A stretch of DNA of 64,000 nucleotides from Sphingomonas sp. (GCA_019635535.1 JAHBZH010000001.1:317001-381000), one strand, 5' to 3'. Counted from the stretch's first letter, positions 26,832 to 36,589 are shown. Notes: generated by a model from the letters alone, not told the origin. Made by a program: numbers and translations.

Positions 26832-27427
26832 TGCGTGACGAAACTCGTGAAGTACACGTCGTCTATGCCGCCGAAACCTTCCCGATTGGTTAACACGTTG
26901 TTTATCGCGTTTCGCAACTCCTCCTTAAGCGCTTCCTTGCCGGCGACAGTGGAGATCGCGACCGGGTCCTGTTCGGACAGCGCCAGCAATATCGCCGAGC
27001 GAACGGCCATGTCGTGAGTCGCCAAACGCTCGGCGACGCGCTGGTCGTAATAGGTGGAAACGCCCAAACCGATCTGCACGAAGGAATCGCCGCCGCGCAT
27101 GTTCGACGTGAACGCTCCTTCCATCGGAATATAGGTGGCCTTGAAGATGCGGGGGTCCGGACGGCCATTGGGCGCGCGGGCACGCTCACGCGCTTCTGTC
27201 GCCGCGGACTCGCTGACGCCCTCGCGCAGTACCAGCTTGGGTTCGTTCGGATCTTCCTGGCTGGCATGGCCGCCGCCGAAGATCGAGCCATTCATGGCAT
27301 AGAGCCCGCCGGCCGCGCCGCCGCCGCCGATCACGATCAGCAGCAACAGGAGCACGACGATCTTCTTCAGCTTGCCGCCCTTCTTCTTGACGGGCGCTTC
27401 GGCGGCTTCGTTCGGGGTATCGCTCAT
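26828..27427 (-). CDS. fliL: flagellar basal body-associated protein FliL
   Basis: 199 residues. Short basic cytoplasmic start KKKGGKLKKI, one membrane helix (VVLLLLLIVIGGGGAAGGLYA), then a periplasmic stomatin-like domain with the C-terminal ALKEELRNAINNVL and DDVYFTSFVTQ that closes nearly all FliL proteins. It surrounds and supports the stator. 11 bp after fliK. Confidence 0.94.
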   Translation of the reverse strand: MSDTPNEAAEAPVKKKGGKLKKIVVLLLLLIVIGGGGAAGGLYAMNGSIFGGGHASQEDPNEPKLVLREGVSESAATEARERARAPNGRPDPRIFKATYIPMEGAFTSNMRGGDSFVQIGLGVSTYYDQRVAERLATHDMAVRSAILLALSEQDPVAISTVAGKEALKEELRNAINNVLTNREGFGGIDDVYFTSFVTQ

Positions 27428-27438
27428 TTTCGCCTCCT

Positions 27439-28749
27439 TCAGGCGTATCGGTCTGAACTGGCGCGGCCGGGCTCGGCCACCGGAGCGGCATCGAGACCCA
27501 CGCCGCGCGCGGTACGGATGAAATTGGGTTGGCGTCCGTCCTCCTGACGCCGCGGATCGCCGGACGCCTGGTGACCGGTGCCGGCAAGGTCGACCTCGGC
27601 ATGGGCGATGCGCACGCCCTGCGCGCGCGCCTCCAGCAACAGCCGGGGCTGGGCATCCGCGATGATCGCGCGCGCCGCCTCGGTTTCCGCGATGAGCCGT
27701 ACATTCGTGCCATTATCGCCTTGCGTCAGCTCGATGCGCAGATGACCCAGCGTCTGCGGATGCAGCCTGAAGCGCATCGGGCCGTCATTCGCGCCGGAGC
27801 GGACGATGTCGCGCGCCAGGCGATCCAGCCATTCGCTGTCATGGGCGAGATCGAGCTCGCGTTCGATCGCCTGATCGGCCGGCGGCGGCAGCGGCGCCGC
27901 GGCGCGCTGCACCGGCGCAGGCTGCACGGTCGAATCGGTGGCGATCGGCGCGGCGACGGCGGAAACGGGCTGGGCCTGTACCGGAACTGACGGTGCCGGC
28001 GTCTGGATCGCGGGGGTTGACGCCGACGCGCTGGGGGTAGCCTTCGCGGCCACCGGCCGACCCGCTTTGACGATCCCGGCCGGCGCCTCTGCGGCTTCCG
28101 CCTGCCCCGCTTTCGCTCGCGCCAGGGCCGCCTTCAGCGCGGCCTTGACCGGCTGAGGCAAGACAGGCGCATCGCTTTCGGGCGTTTCGCCGTCGTGACC
28201 GGGCGACGCGGAGATCGGCACAGTCGGTTGCGGCACGGATTTCGACGCCTTCCCCTCACCTGGCACCGCAGGTGCCGATGCCTCGGCCACAACAGGCTTT
28301 AGGGGGACAGGCGCGGCGGGAATCTGCACCTGCGCGGCCAGCAATTCGGCATCCGTCGACACCGGTGCCGGCGTCTGCGCGGGCATCGCGACCGTGACCG
28401 TGACGGGATAGCCAGCCTGGGCCTGCAGGATCGGAATGACATCGGCGGCCGGGGTGAAGGCTTGCGGCGCGGCGCCGTCATCCTCGGCCTCGTCGGCCGC
28501 ATTTGCCGCATCGCCAGCTTCGTCTTCCTGGCCGGCCGACACAGTTTCGCCGTCCGTCACGGGGCGGACCTGCGCGTCGAAGACCGGCACGTCCGCATCG
28601 GGCAGGCCAGGGCCATCCAGGATCGTCTCGCCGGACGGTACGATTGAAAGCAGGCTGGCGAAGACATCGCCGCCCTCGCCTTCGGCGGGCGCAGCGGCGC
28701 CGGGCACGGCCGGCGGCAAGGCGGTTCGCATGTTCGGGACCGATGCCAT
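27439..28749 (-). CDS. fliK: flagellar hook-length control protein FliK
   Basis: 436 residues from ATG 28749, overlapping the fliJ stop as TGATG (a GTG three bases earlier is also possible). Residues 1-300 are the unstructured, Ala/Pro-rich ruler. The C-terminal substrate-switch domain holds GPMRFRLHPQTLGHLRIELTQ and ARAIIADAQPRLLLEARAQGVRIAHAEVD, the Flg_hook core. It measures hook length and triggers FlhB switching. Confidence 0.92.
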   Translation of the reverse strand: MASVPNMRTALPPAVPGAAAPAEGEGGDVFASLLSIVPSGETILDGPGLPDADVPVFDAQVRPVTDGETVSAGQEDEAGDAANAADEAEDDGAAPQAFTPAADVIPILQAQAGYPVTVTVAMPAQTPAPVSTDAELLAAQVQIPAAPVPLKPVVAEASAPAVPGEGKASKSVPQPTVPISASPGHDGETPESDAPVLPQPVKAALKAALARAKAGQAEAAEAPAGIVKAGRPVAAKATPSASASTPAIQTPAPSVPVQAQPVSAVAAPIATDSTVQPAPVQRAAAPLPPPADQAIERELDLAHDSEWLDRLARDIVRSGANDGPMRFRLHPQTLGHLRIELTQGDNGTNVRLIAETEAARAIIADAQPRLLLEARAQGVRIAHAEVDLAGTGHQASGDPRRQEDGRQPNFIRTARGVGLDAAPVAEPGRASSDRYA

Positions 28750-29177
28750 CACTCCTGTTCTCCCCGATTGGCGCGGCCGGGCCGGCGCGCATTCTGTTGC
28801 AGCCGGCGCTCGGCCAGCTCCTCGGCCAGGCCGATCGCGACCTGCTCCAGTTTCTCGGCGCTCTCCTGATCGCGCCGGGCGGCATGCTGCTCGCCCATCA
28901 GCGAGGCGGCGAGCGCGCGCGCCGTTTCGATCGTCGGGCCAAGGCCGTGGCGGGCGGCGTCGAGCCGCATCGCCAGCTCGCCCACCCGCGCCAGCGCGGC
29001 GCCGGTGGTCGCGCCCTCGGCGGGCCGCAAATCGCTGCGCATGCGCGCGAGGCGCGCCTGGTTCATCTCCAGCATCGCCACGCGATTCGCCGCCTCGACC
29101 GCCGCGCTGGCGGCCAGGCCGTGCTGGATCTTGCGCACCCTCACGATGCGCTGGCGCTGGCTGACGAGCCCGTTCAT
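28749..29177 (-). CDS. flagellar export protein FliJ
   Basis: 142 residues, almost entirely charged alpha-helix: an antiparallel coiled coil starting with the RIVRVRKIQHGLAASAAVEAANRVAMLEMNQ pattern. FliJ is the central stalk of the FliHI ATPase. Sequence conservation in this family is low, so the name rests on size, coiled-coil composition and position between fliI (overlap ATGA) and fliK (overlap TGATG). Confidence 0.8.
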   Translation of the reverse strand: MNGLVSQRQRIVRVRKIQHGLAASAAVEAANRVAMLEMNQARLARMRSDLRPAEGATTGAALARVGELAMRLDAARHGLGPTIETARALAASLMGEQHAARRDQESAEKLEQVAIGLAEELAERRLQQNARRPGRANRGEQE

Positions 29178-30502
29178 GACGTCATCAGCCCGGTCAGCGC
29201 CGCGACGGAATCGGCGAAGGGCGCGCGTTCGCCCGGCGCCTGGCGCAGGAAATCGAGGATTTCGGGACGACGCAGGATCGCCTCGTCGATCAAAGGATCG
29301 CCGCCCGCCGCATAGGCCCCCATGAGGATGAGATCGCGATTCTCCTCATAAGCCGACCACAAGCGGCGCAGCGCCTTGGCCGCCGCCGCATGATCGGGCG
29401 CGGCGATATCGGCCATGACGCGGCTCAGTGAACGGCCGACGTCGATCGCCGGATAGACGCCCTGCTCGGCGAGCGAGCGCGAGAGGATGATATGCCCGTC
29501 AACGATCGCGCGCGCGGCATCGACGATCGGATCGTTGGTGTCGTCGCCGTCGGCGAGCACGGTGTAGAGCGCGGTGATCGAACCGCCGGTCTGCGCGTCG
29601 GCGCCGGCCCGCTCGACCAGCTTGGGGATGAGGCCGAGCGCGGAGGGCGGATAACCTTTCACGGTCGGCGGCTCGCCCAGCGACAGGCCGATCTCGCGCT
29701 GGGCATGGGCGACGCGGGTCAGGCTGTCGAGCAGGAGCAGCACCTTGAGCCCGCGCGCGCGGAAGTCCTCGGCGATCGCGGTCGCCCGCATCGCGGCGCG
29801 CAGCCGCAGCAGCGGCGCATGATCGGCCGGCACCGCGACGACCACCGCCTTGCGGCGCACCTGCGGCGGCAATTTGGTGGCGAGGAAGTCGCTGACCTCG
29901 CGCGAACGCTCGCCGATCAGGCCGACGACAATCACGTCGGCATCGGCACCGGCGATCATCTGGCCCATCAGCACCGACTTGCCGACGCCGGAGCCGGCGA
30001 CGATCGCGATGCGCTGGCCGACGCCCGCGGTGAGCAAGGCATTGACCGCGCGCACGCCCGTGTCGAAGGGTGCAGTGACGCGGGCGCGATCGAGCGGATT
30101 GCCCCGCCGGCCGGCGAGCGGCCATTTGTCGGTGGCCGCGATCGGCCCCAGGCCGTCCAGCGGTTGACCGAGACCATCGACGATGCGGCCGAGCAGCGAG
30201 GGGCCGACCTCGACCATCGAGGAGCTCGCGTCCGGCTCGACCCGCGCCCCATTGGCATGGGCCGCATCGCCGTCCAGCGCCATCAGCAAGGTGCGATCGC
30301 CGCGAAAGCCGACCACTTCCGCACGCGCGACATGATTGTCGGCCGCGACGATGCGCGCACCGGAGCCGACCGGCCGCTTGAAGCCGGTCGCCTCCAGCAT
30401 CAGCCCGTCATAGGCGGCGAGCCGGCCCACGCGGCGGGGCCCGTCCTCGCCGGTATCGATCCGCGCCAGCAGGTTGCGCGCCTCGGCCATCAGCGCGCTC
30501 AT
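29174..30502 (-). CDS. fliI: flagellum-specific ATPase FliI
   Basis: 442 residues, F1-beta-like. Walker A AGSGVGKSVL near residue 165, Walker B region VLLLLDSLTRVAHAQREIGLSLGEPPTVKGYPPSAL (the T3SS ATPase signature), then GGSITALYTVLADGDDTNDPI and SRSLAEQGVYPAIDVGRSLSRV. Energises early export. Overlaps fliH by 4 bp at its start and fliJ by 4 bp at its end. Confidence 0.97.
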   Translation of the reverse strand: MSALMAEARNLLARIDTGEDGPRRVGRLAAYDGLMLEATGFKRPVGSGARIVAADNHVARAEVVGFRGDRTLLMALDGDAAHANGARVEPDASSSMVEVGPSLLGRIVDGLGQPLDGLGPIAATDKWPLAGRRGNPLDRARVTAPFDTGVRAVNALLTAGVGQRIAIVAGSGVGKSVLMGQMIAGADADVIVVGLIGERSREVSDFLATKLPPQVRRKAVVVAVPADHAPLLRLRAAMRATAIAEDFRARGLKVLLLLDSLTRVAHAQREIGLSLGEPPTVKGYPPSALGLIPKLVERAGADAQTGGSITALYTVLADGDDTNDPIVDAARAIVDGHIILSRSLAEQGVYPAIDVGRSLSRVMADIAAPDHAAAAKALRRLWSAYEENRDLILMGAYAAGGDPLIDEAILRRPEILDFLRQAPGERAPFADSVAALTGLMTS

Positions 30503-31137
30503 TGCGGCGCCGCCATCTTGTCGAGCGCGGCGCGCAGCCGCTCCAGCCGGATTTCCGGGCCGTCCTCGACCCAGCCATGGCCGGTTTCCAGAACAAGGCT
30601 GCCGCGCGGCAGCGAAGGATCGCCCTCCAGCGCCAACTCCAGATCAGCGGGCGCGAGATAGGCAATGTCGTCGGGATGGACGCGCAACTTCGAAGGCTCG
30701 ACATTCTCGCCGATCAGGGCTGCGGCGGCCTTGGCCCGCGCAAGCAGCCGGGCGGCGTCGACCTCGACCTCGCCGACCGTGTCGCGGACCAGCCGGTCCA
30801 CGGTTTCGGCGAGCAGCAGCGCCAGCGCATTGGTCGGCTCGGGCTTCAGCACTTCCAACGCACCGACCAAGCGGATCAGCGCGTCGCGCTCGGCGGCGAA
30901 TTCAGCCTCTACGGTGCGGCGGCCTTCCGCCACGCCCTGCTCATAGGCATCGGAGCGGGCGCGCAACCGCTCCTGCTCCGGCGTCATCGGCGGCATGTCG
31001 ATATCGACGCGCGAGTCCGGCCTATCACCGGAGCCACGCACGCGAAAGCCGGCATTGGCACGGCGCAGCACGAAGCTGCCCAGGCTGGTCGGCTCGTCGT
31101 TCGCGGCCGTGCCGCCGCCCCGCATCAACCTAGACAT
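30499..31137 (-). CDS. fliH: flagellar assembly protein FliH
   Basis: 212 residues from ATG 31137 (MSRLMRGGG); the frame is open further 5' only inside fliG. N-terminal disordered part with LGSFVLRRANAGFRV, a helical stalk (EQERLRARSDAYEQGVAEGRRTVEAEF) and a C-terminal E-stator-like domain ending GSLVLETGHGWVEDGPEIRLERLRAAL. Negative regulator and peripheral stalk of FliI. Overlaps fliG by 8 bp. Confidence 0.9.
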   Translation of the reverse strand: MSRLMRGGGTAANDEPTSLGSFVLRRANAGFRVRGSGDRPDSRVDIDMPPMTPEQERLRARSDAYEQGVAEGRRTVEAEFAAERDALIRLVGALEVLKPEPTNALALLLAETVDRLVRDTVGEVEVDAARLLARAKAAAALIGENVEPSKLRVHPDDIAYLAPADLELALEGDPSLPRGSLVLETGHGWVEDGPEIRLERLRAALDKMAAPQ

Positions 31138-32152
31138 AATCGTCGCCCCGGCCGGCGAGCATGATCGTGCCAGCGTCAGACAGGCGCCGCGCGGTGGCGA
31201 GCACTTCCTTCTGCGCCTCGTGTACCTCTGCGAGGCGCATCGGGCCGCGCTCGGCCATCTCGTCGCGGATCGAATCGGCGGCGCGGCCGGACATGCAGCC
31301 CAGCATCTTCTCGCGCAGCTTCTCGTCCGCGCCCTTGAGCGCCACGACCAGGATCTCGCTTTCGACGTTGCGCAGCAGGATGCCGAGATTCTTCTCGTCC
31401 AGCTCGTTGAGATTCTCGAAGATGAACATCTCATCCTCGATCCGCGCCGCGAGCTGCCGATCGACCTTGCCGAGCGTGCGGATGATGCGCTGGTCCGAGC
31501 CGGGGCGCAGGTTGTTCATGATCTTCGCCGCCTCGCTGGCGCCACCGCGCACCGTGGCGGGCGATGAGGAGACGCGTGCGACTTCGCGCACAAGGATCTT
31601 TTCGAGCTCCGCCATCGCCTCGGCGGTCACCGCCTCCAGCTTGGCGATGCGGTAGACGATGTCGGGCTGCTGCTCGGCGGGCAGGAGCTGGAGCACGTCG
31701 GCGGCGGCCGGCGGCTCCAGATGGGCAAGCACGACCGCAGCGATCTGCGGATGCTCGTACTCGATAAGGGCCGCGATCGTCTTGGCGTCCATCCAGCGCA
31801 GCGCATCGAGCGCACGGCTGCGGGTCGGCGGGGTGATGCGGGCGAGCACGTTCTCGGCGCGCTCGGCGCCCAGCGCATGCTCCATCACCGCGCGGATGCG
31901 CGGCGCGGCGCCGAAGCCGATCGTGGTGCGCGCCTTGGCGCGGCCCATGAAGGTGTGGAAGACCTGCTCGACCTCGTTCTCGGACACGTCGGCGACGCCG
32001 AACATCGCACTGCCCAGATGCTGGACCTCGTGCGGTTCGAGATGGCTCAGGATTTCCGCCGCCTCGGCATCGCCCAGCATCATCAGCAGGATCGCGGCGG
32101 CCTCGCTGCCATTCGGCTCGGCGGCGGTCTGCGCTTCCATCACATTGTCCAT
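31130..32152 (-). CDS. fliG: flagellar motor switch protein FliG
   Basis: 340 residues of armadillo-like repeats. The middle domain has the EHPQ motif (EYEHPQIAAVVLAHLEP); the C-terminal domain has MFIFENLNELDEKNLGILLRNVESEILVVALKGA and the charged torque helix MAERGPMRLAEVHEAQ. Couples stator force to the C-ring. Three bases after fliF. Confidence 0.97.
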   Translation of the reverse strand: MDNVMEAQTAAEPNGSEAAAILLMMLGDAEAAEILSHLEPHEVQHLGSAMFGVADVSENEVEQVFHTFMGRAKARTTIGFGAAPRIRAVMEHALGAERAENVLARITPPTRSRALDALRWMDAKTIAALIEYEHPQIAAVVLAHLEPPAAADVLQLLPAEQQPDIVYRIAKLEAVTAEAMAELEKILVREVARVSSSPATVRGGASEAAKIMNNLRPGSDQRIIRTLGKVDRQLAARIEDEMFIFENLNELDEKNLGILLRNVESEILVVALKGADEKLREKMLGCMSGRAADSIRDEMAERGPMRLAEVHEAQKEVLATARRLSDAGTIMLAGRGDDYV

Positions 32153-32155
32153 GGC

Positions 32156-33886
32156 TCAGGCCTCCTTGCCGCCATCGGCGCGGATCAGGTCGCGCACCAC
32201 CAGGGCGGCGCGGGCGGGATCCTGGCGGACGAAGGTGCGGATCAAGGCGGCACGGGTCTCGTAGTCGCGCGAGGCCTCGATCATTTCCAGCGACACCTTC
32301 ATGTCGTGATCGGCGCGGGCGCGGTCGGCCAGCGCGGTCGCGATCTCGCCGCCGACCTGGCTGCGTTCCGTACGCTTGGTCTCGGCGCGCGCCGCCAAGG
32401 CGGCGGTCGTCTTCTTCATCATCGGCCGGCCGATGCCGAACACCACGATGAGCGCGACGATGAGCGCGGTGACGTTGCGGGTGAGCGGCGAGGACCAGAC
32501 GCTCTCGGCGGTGTCCATCCAGCCCGTCTGCGCCTCCGCAGCCGCGGCGAAATTCCGGGCGGACAGCGCCACGACATCGCCGCGCTGCTGGTCGAAACCG
32601 ACTGCCCCCTTGACGAGCTGCTCGAGCGACTGGAGCTCCTGCTGGCTGCGGGGACGCGCACCTTCGGGGTTGCGCAGGGCGACCGCGACGGTGAGGCGCT
32701 TGACGACGCCGGTCTGCTGGCGCGTCACGGACACCTCGCGGCCGACCGCGAAGCTGCGATTGTAATTCTCGGTCCGGCGACCATTGGCGACGGCGGCCGC
32801 GCCCGCATCGCCCTCGGCAGGCTGCGGCACGATCGTGCCGCCCGGCGCGGCCGCGACCTCGGAGGCCGGCGGCGGCTCGTTGGAAAGCGCACCCGGAATG
32901 CCCCCCGGAGCGCCGCCGCCGCCGCTGGTGTCGGTGGACAGCTGGCCTTCCTCGCTGCGCAGCGCGCGGGCGTCGGCCGGGAAGCCTTCGCGGGTCGACT
33001 GGACTTCCGAGAAGTCCATTTCCGCATGGACCTCGGTGGTGAAATTGTCGCTGCCCACGATCGGCGTCAGCAAGGTCGTGATCGCACGGCGGTAGCGGTC
33101 TTCGACAGCGTTCTGTACCGCGATCTGGCGCTCGGCGGCGGCGCCCTCGCCGCCGGAACGCGACAGCAGGCGGCCATTCTGGTCCACCACCGAAACGCCG
33201 TCCGGCGAGAGGCCAGGTACCGAGGAGGCGACGAGATGAACGATCGCCTGCACCTGGGAATCGCCCAGCGAACCGCCGGGATAAAGCGAGAGCATCACCG
33301 ACGCGGCCGGCTCCGCCCGGTTGCGGACGAAGACGCTCGGCGATTCCACCGCGAGATGGACGCGCGCCGTCTGGACGGCGTCGATGCCTTCGATCGTGCG
33401 CGCGAGATCCAGCTCGCGCGCCGCGCGGATGCGCTCCGATTCGACCGCGCGGCTGGCGCCGAGCGGCATGCCGGTGATGACCTCGCTGCCATCCTGGCCG
33501 CCGCGCGGCAGCCCACGCGACGCGAGCAGCATCCGCGCGCGGTGATAATCGTCCTCCGAAACCGTGATCGACCCGGTCGACCGGTCGATCGAACTGGCGA
33601 CGCCGGCACTGTTGAGCGCTTCGACGGCGGCGGCCTTCTCCTCGTCGGCCAGGCCGGCGAAGAGCGTGCGGCTGGGCGCGGCGCTGACCGTCATCCAGAC
33701 GATCGCGGCAAGCGCGACGAGCGCCAGGAAACCCAGCAGCGGCAGGCTTTTCGCGACTGCCGGCTGCGCCATCAGGTTGCGGGCATTCTGAACGACGCCG
33801 TTCAGCGGGTTGGGCGCCGCGGGGGCGGCGCTCGCCAGCGGACGGGCGGGGCTCAGGGCCAGATCGTTTGCGGTCGTGTCGCTCAT
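32156..33886 (-). CDS. fliF: flagellar MS-ring protein FliF
   Basis: 576 residues: first membrane helix near residues 47-68 (LPLLGFLALVALAAIVWMTV), the YscJ-type ring-building domain (LFAGLADEEKAAAVEALNSAGV to DLARTIEGIDAVQTARVHLAVESPSVFVR), a large periplasmic part with a Gly/Pro/Ala linker, a second helix (LIVALIVVFGIG) and the FliG-binding C-terminal tail. The gene starts one base after fliE. Confidence 0.97.
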   Translation of the reverse strand: MSDTTANDLALSPARPLASAAPAAPNPLNGVVQNARNLMAQPAVAKSLPLLGFLALVALAAIVWMTVSAAPSRTLFAGLADEEKAAAVEALNSAGVASSIDRSTGSITVSEDDYHRARMLLASRGLPRGGQDGSEVITGMPLGASRAVESERIRAARELDLARTIEGIDAVQTARVHLAVESPSVFVRNRAEPAASVMLSLYPGGSLGDSQVQAIVHLVASSVPGLSPDGVSVVDQNGRLLSRSGGEGAAAERQIAVQNAVEDRYRRAITTLLTPIVGSDNFTTEVHAEMDFSEVQSTREGFPADARALRSEEGQLSTDTSGGGGAPGGIPGALSNEPPPASEVAAAPGGTIVPQPAEGDAGAAAVANGRRTENYNRSFAVGREVSVTRQQTGVVKRLTVAVALRNPEGARPRSQQELQSLEQLVKGAVGFDQQRGDVVALSARNFAAAAEAQTGWMDTAESVWSSPLTRNVTALIVALIVVFGIGRPMMKKTTAALAARAETKRTERSQVGGEIATALADRARADHDMKVSLEMIEASRDYETRAALIRTFVRQDPARAALVVRDLIRADGGKEA

Positions 33887-33887
33887 G

Positions 33888-34235
33888 TTACACCGGCATG
33901 CTCATGATGTCCTTGTAGGCGGTCAGGAGTCGGTTCCTGACTTGGAGGGTCGCCTCAAATCCGATCGACGCCTGCTGGCGGGCCAGCATGACGGCGGCGA
34001 TGTCCGTGGTTTCGCCACGCTCGTAGGCCTCGGTGATCGCCGAGGACTGCGCCTGCATTTCATTGACGCGGGAGACGGCGCTGCGCAGCGCGTCGCCGAA
34101 ACCGCCGGCGGCCGGCGCACCGCCCGCCTCGCTGGCGCCGCCGGCGCCGCCCATCCCGGCGGCGCGCTGCAGCGCGCTGTTCTGTTCGAGGATGGCGGAT
34201 CGCAGCGCCATCAATCGGCTGGCTTCGATGGACAT
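33888..34235 (-). CDS. fliE: flagellar hook-basal body protein FliE
   Basis: 115 residues. Short N-terminus, a Gly/Ala-rich spacer, then the conserved C-terminal half: FGDALRSAVSRVNEMQAQSSAITEAYERGETTDIAAVMLARQQASIGFEATLQVRNRLLTAYKDIMSMPV, which places the MS ring-rod junction. First structural gene after the sigma-54 activator, with AGGAG ahead of its ATG and an 11-bp gap. Confidence 0.95.
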   Translation of the reverse strand: MSIEASRLMALRSAILEQNSALQRAAGMGGAGGASEAGGAPAAGGFGDALRSAVSRVNEMQAQSSAITEAYERGETTDIAAVMLARQQASIGFEATLQVRNRLLTAYKDIMSMPV

Positions 34236-34246
34236 CTCTTTTGCTC

Positions 34247-35464
34247 CTAGGCGGCCACGGCGCGCATTTCGGCGAGCCGGTAGCGCAGGGTTCGTTCACT
34301 GATGCCGAGGCGGCGCGCGGCATGGACGCGATGGCCGCCGACTTCCTCGAGCGCGGCGCGGATCGCCTCCGCCTCGGCCGAGCGCGCGGCATCCTCGAGC
34401 GACATGGCGACGGCGGGGCGCGGCATTGCGGCGCGGTCGATGATCAGATCGGGCGCGTGGATGCGCTCGCCGGCATGCAGCAGCAGCGCGCGTTGAATGA
34501 CGTTTTCCAGCTCCCGGCAGTTGCCGGGCCAGACATGGTTCATCAGCCGGTCCATCGCCGCGGCGGTCGGAAACGGCAAAATCATGCCGGCCGGGCAATG
34601 GCGCAGCAGCATGGCGGCGGCGATCGCGCGGATGTCGAGCCGGCGCGCGCGCAGCGGCATCAGGTTCACCGGGACGACATTGAGCCGCCAGTAGAGATCG
34701 GCGCGGAAACGGCCGGCTTCGACCTCGGCGGCCAGATCGCGATTGGCGCAGGCGATGACGCGCACGTCGATCGGCTCCGCCCGGACGGCCCCGACCGGAA
34801 GGATCTCGCGCTCCTGGAGCGCGCGCAGCAGCTTGGCCTGGAGGGGCAGCGGTATCTCGGCGATCTCGTCGAGCAGCAGCGTGCCGCCGTCCGCAGCGCG
34901 GAACAGGCCTTCCCCGTCGCCGCTGGCGCCCGTGAAGCTGCCCTTGCGGTGACCGAACAGGATCGCCTCCAGCATCGTTTCGGGCAGCGCGGCGCAATTG
35001 ACCGCCGTGAACGGCCCCTTCGCGCGCGGCGATACGGCGTGGATGTAGCGGGCCATGCCCTCCTTGCCGGTACCGGTTTCGCCGAGCAGCAGGACGGAGG
35101 CGTCGCTGACGGCGATCCGTTCGGCGAATTCGATTGTCCGGGCGCTCGCGGGCTCGCCGCAGGCGGGGCGTCGAGCGGGCCGGACCAGCTCGGCGGCCAT
35201 CGCATTGCCGAAGGCGAGATCGTCCTGGCCGAAGGATAGACGCGCAGGGGAAGTCGCGGTGGCGCGGGTCAGGGCCGGCGCAGCGCCGAAATCGACGATC
35301 AGATCACCCGGCTTCGCGGCATCGGCTTCCTCCGGAGCACGAATGGCGGGGTCTTCGGCCCAACCGGTGTCGGCGGCAAAGCGCACGACAGCGAAACCTG
35401 CCCCCTCCAGCCATGCGGCCAGCGTGGGATTGGCTTTCGCTACCGTCTCGCTCACTCCGATCAT
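34247..35464 (-). CDS. flagellar sigma-54-dependent activator (FlbD/FleQ-like), degenerate N-terminus
   Basis: 405 residues from ATG 35464, placed 22 bp after the predicted start of a sigma-54 promoter. The first about 105 residues show no receiver landmarks (no DD pair, no K-P). The AAA+ domain has Walker [11 protein letters not shown], contact loop GSFTGA, Walker [33 protein letters not shown] and [17 protein letters not shown]. The Fis-type HTH ends it: [26 protein letters not shown]. It heads the fliE operon. Because its own promoter is sigma-54 dependent, autoactivation or control by the second activator (18715-19821) is likely. Confidence 0.9.
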   Translation of the reverse strand: MIGVSETVAKANPTLAAWLEGAGFAVVRFAADTGWAEDPAIRAPEEADAAKPGDLIVDFGAAPALTRATATSPARLSFGQDDLAFGNAMAAELVRPARRPACGEPASARTIEFAERIAVSDASVLLLGETGTGKEGMARYIHAVSPRAKGPFTAVNCAALPETMLEAILFGHRKGSFTGASGDGEGLFRAADGGTLLLDEIAEIPLPLQAKLLRALQEREILPVGAVRAEPIDVRVIACANRDLAAEVEAGRFRADLYWRLNVVPVNLMPLRARRLDIRAIAAAMLLRHCPAGMILPFPTAAAMDRLMNHVWPGNCRELENVIQRALLLHAGERIHAPDLIIDRAAMPRPAVAMSLEDAARSAEAEAIRAALEEVGGHRVHAARRLGISERTLRYRLAEMRAVAA

Positions 35465-35496
35465 CAACCATCCCCGGATTAGGTCGGCCAAATGGA

Positions 35497-35512
35497 AGCA
35501 AGCAGCGTGCCA
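35497..35512 (-). promoter_or_regulatory. sigma-54 promoter of the activator-fliE operon
   Basis: TGGCACGCTGCTTGCT on the minus strand matches the -24/-12 consensus TGGCACG-N4-TTGC(A/T) at every fixed position. The start site would fall near 35486, 22 bp before the activator ATG. Confidence 0.92.
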
Positions 35513-35621
35513 GTTTTGCCAGTCCTCACGCCTTCCTCGCGCACGAGCAATCCGGCTCGGCCCAGTGTCGGCGGATCGACGGACCCAGCGTCGAAAAACC
35601 GACACGCGAACAAAATGAAAT

Positions 35622-35648
35622 TAAAAGCCCGAAACGCGCGGTCGTTAC
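35622..35648 (+). promoter_or_regulatory. candidate sigma-28 promoter of flagellin
   Basis: TAAA (35622-35625), 15 bp, GTCGTTAC (35641-35648). The -10 differs from the motA/flgM element GCCGTTAA at two positions. Leader of about 57 nt to the flagellin ATG. The rest of the 247-bp gap (35465-35711) holds the divergent sigma-54 promoter and no gene that I can support. Confidence 0.5.
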
Positions 35649-35711
35649 TGCAATCGTGGCACGCTTGGGAACGACCCCGGCAGCCTCGAATGAGCGGGAA
35701 AGGAACCGACA

Positions 35712-36518
35712 ATGACCGTTATCAACACCAACACTGCCGCCCTGCGCGCGCAGAATGGCAGCCGGGTCGCGAATCAGGCCCTGCAGGTCGCGATGGAGCG
35801 TCTCTCCAGCGGCAAGCGCATCAACACCTCGAAGGACGACGCCGCCGGCCTCGCGATCGCGAGCTCGATGACGTCGCAGATTCGCGGCATGAGCCAGGCC
35901 ATCCGCAATGCCAATGACGGCATTTCGATGGCGCAGACCGCCGAAGGCGCTCTGTCCGAAGTCACCAACATGGTGCAGCGCATCCGCGAACTGGCCGTCC
36001 AGAGCGCCAGCGGCACCTATTCCGACGACGACCGGGCCAATCTCCAGGTCGAAGTCGACGCGCTGCTCACGCAGATCGACGACATCATCACCAACGCCAA
36101 GTTCAACGGCGTCGAGCTGTTCGGCTCGGGTGCGGACACGATCACGGTCCAAGTCGGCGCCAATGCCGGCGAGACCGTCGATATCGAGTTCGAGGCGCTG
36201 GATCTCGGCATCGATGCCATCGACATCAGCGATGCGGCCGACGCCTCCACCGCGCTGGAGACGCTGGACGACGCGCTGACCACGGTTGCCGAACTGCGCG
36301 CCAAGCTGGGCGCCGGCCAGAGCCGCCTGGAGTCGGTGGTCAACAACCTGACCAACAACGTCACCAACCTGACCGACGCGCGGTCGCGGATCGAGGACGC
36401 CGATTTCTCGGCCGAGACGACCAACCTCGCCAAGGCGCAGATCCTGAGCCAGGCGGCGACCGCCATGCTGGCCCAGGCGAACCAGAGCCAGCAGAATGTG
36501 CTGAGCCTGCTTCGCTAA
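35712..36518 (+). CDS. fliC: flagellin
   Basis: 268 residues, a short flagellin. D0/D1 N-terminal half: [52 protein letters not shown], then the [20 protein letters not shown] block. The middle D2/D3 region is reduced to about 60 acidic residues. The C-terminal D1/D0 half ends [46 protein letters not shown]. Exported by the FliS-FlhA route. Single gene with its own promoter, GGAAAGGAACC ahead of ATG, and a strong terminator. Confidence 0.98.
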   Translation: MTVINTNTAALRAQNGSRVANQALQVAMERLSSGKRINTSKDDAAGLAIASSMTSQIRGMSQAIRNANDGISMAQTAEGALSEVTNMVQRIRELAVQSASGTYSDDDRANLQVEVDALLTQIDDIITNAKFNGVELFGSGADTITVQVGANAGETVDIEFEALDLGIDAIDISDAADASTALETLDDALTTVAELRAKLGAGQSRLESVVNNLTNNVTNLTDARSRIEDADFSAETTNLAKAQILSQAATAMLAQANQSQQNVLSLLR

Positions 36519-36542
36519 GGCGTTTTCCCGAATGGGAGGCGG

Positions 36543-36583
36543 GGAGCCCGGCGCGGATCATCGCGCCGGGCTCCTTTCGTTTC
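36543..36583 (+). terminator. rho-independent terminator of flagellin
   Basis: Perfect 13-bp GC stem (36543-36555 with 36562-36574), GATCAT loop and TTTCGTTTC tail, 24 bp after the stop. It also lies just beyond the 3' end of the convergent fliA gene. Confidence 0.95.
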
Positions 36584-36589
36584 AGGCCG

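Noticed and set aside
31721..33907. 728-codon plus-strand open frame over fliF and fliG
   Set aside because: Antisense of two certain flagellar genes; no ribosome binding site and no domain.
35657..35672. TGGCACG upstream of flagellin as a sigma-54 promoter
   Set aside because: The -24 half is perfect but the -12 half reads GGAA instead of TTGC, so it should not work; a sigma-28-like element is the better candidate.
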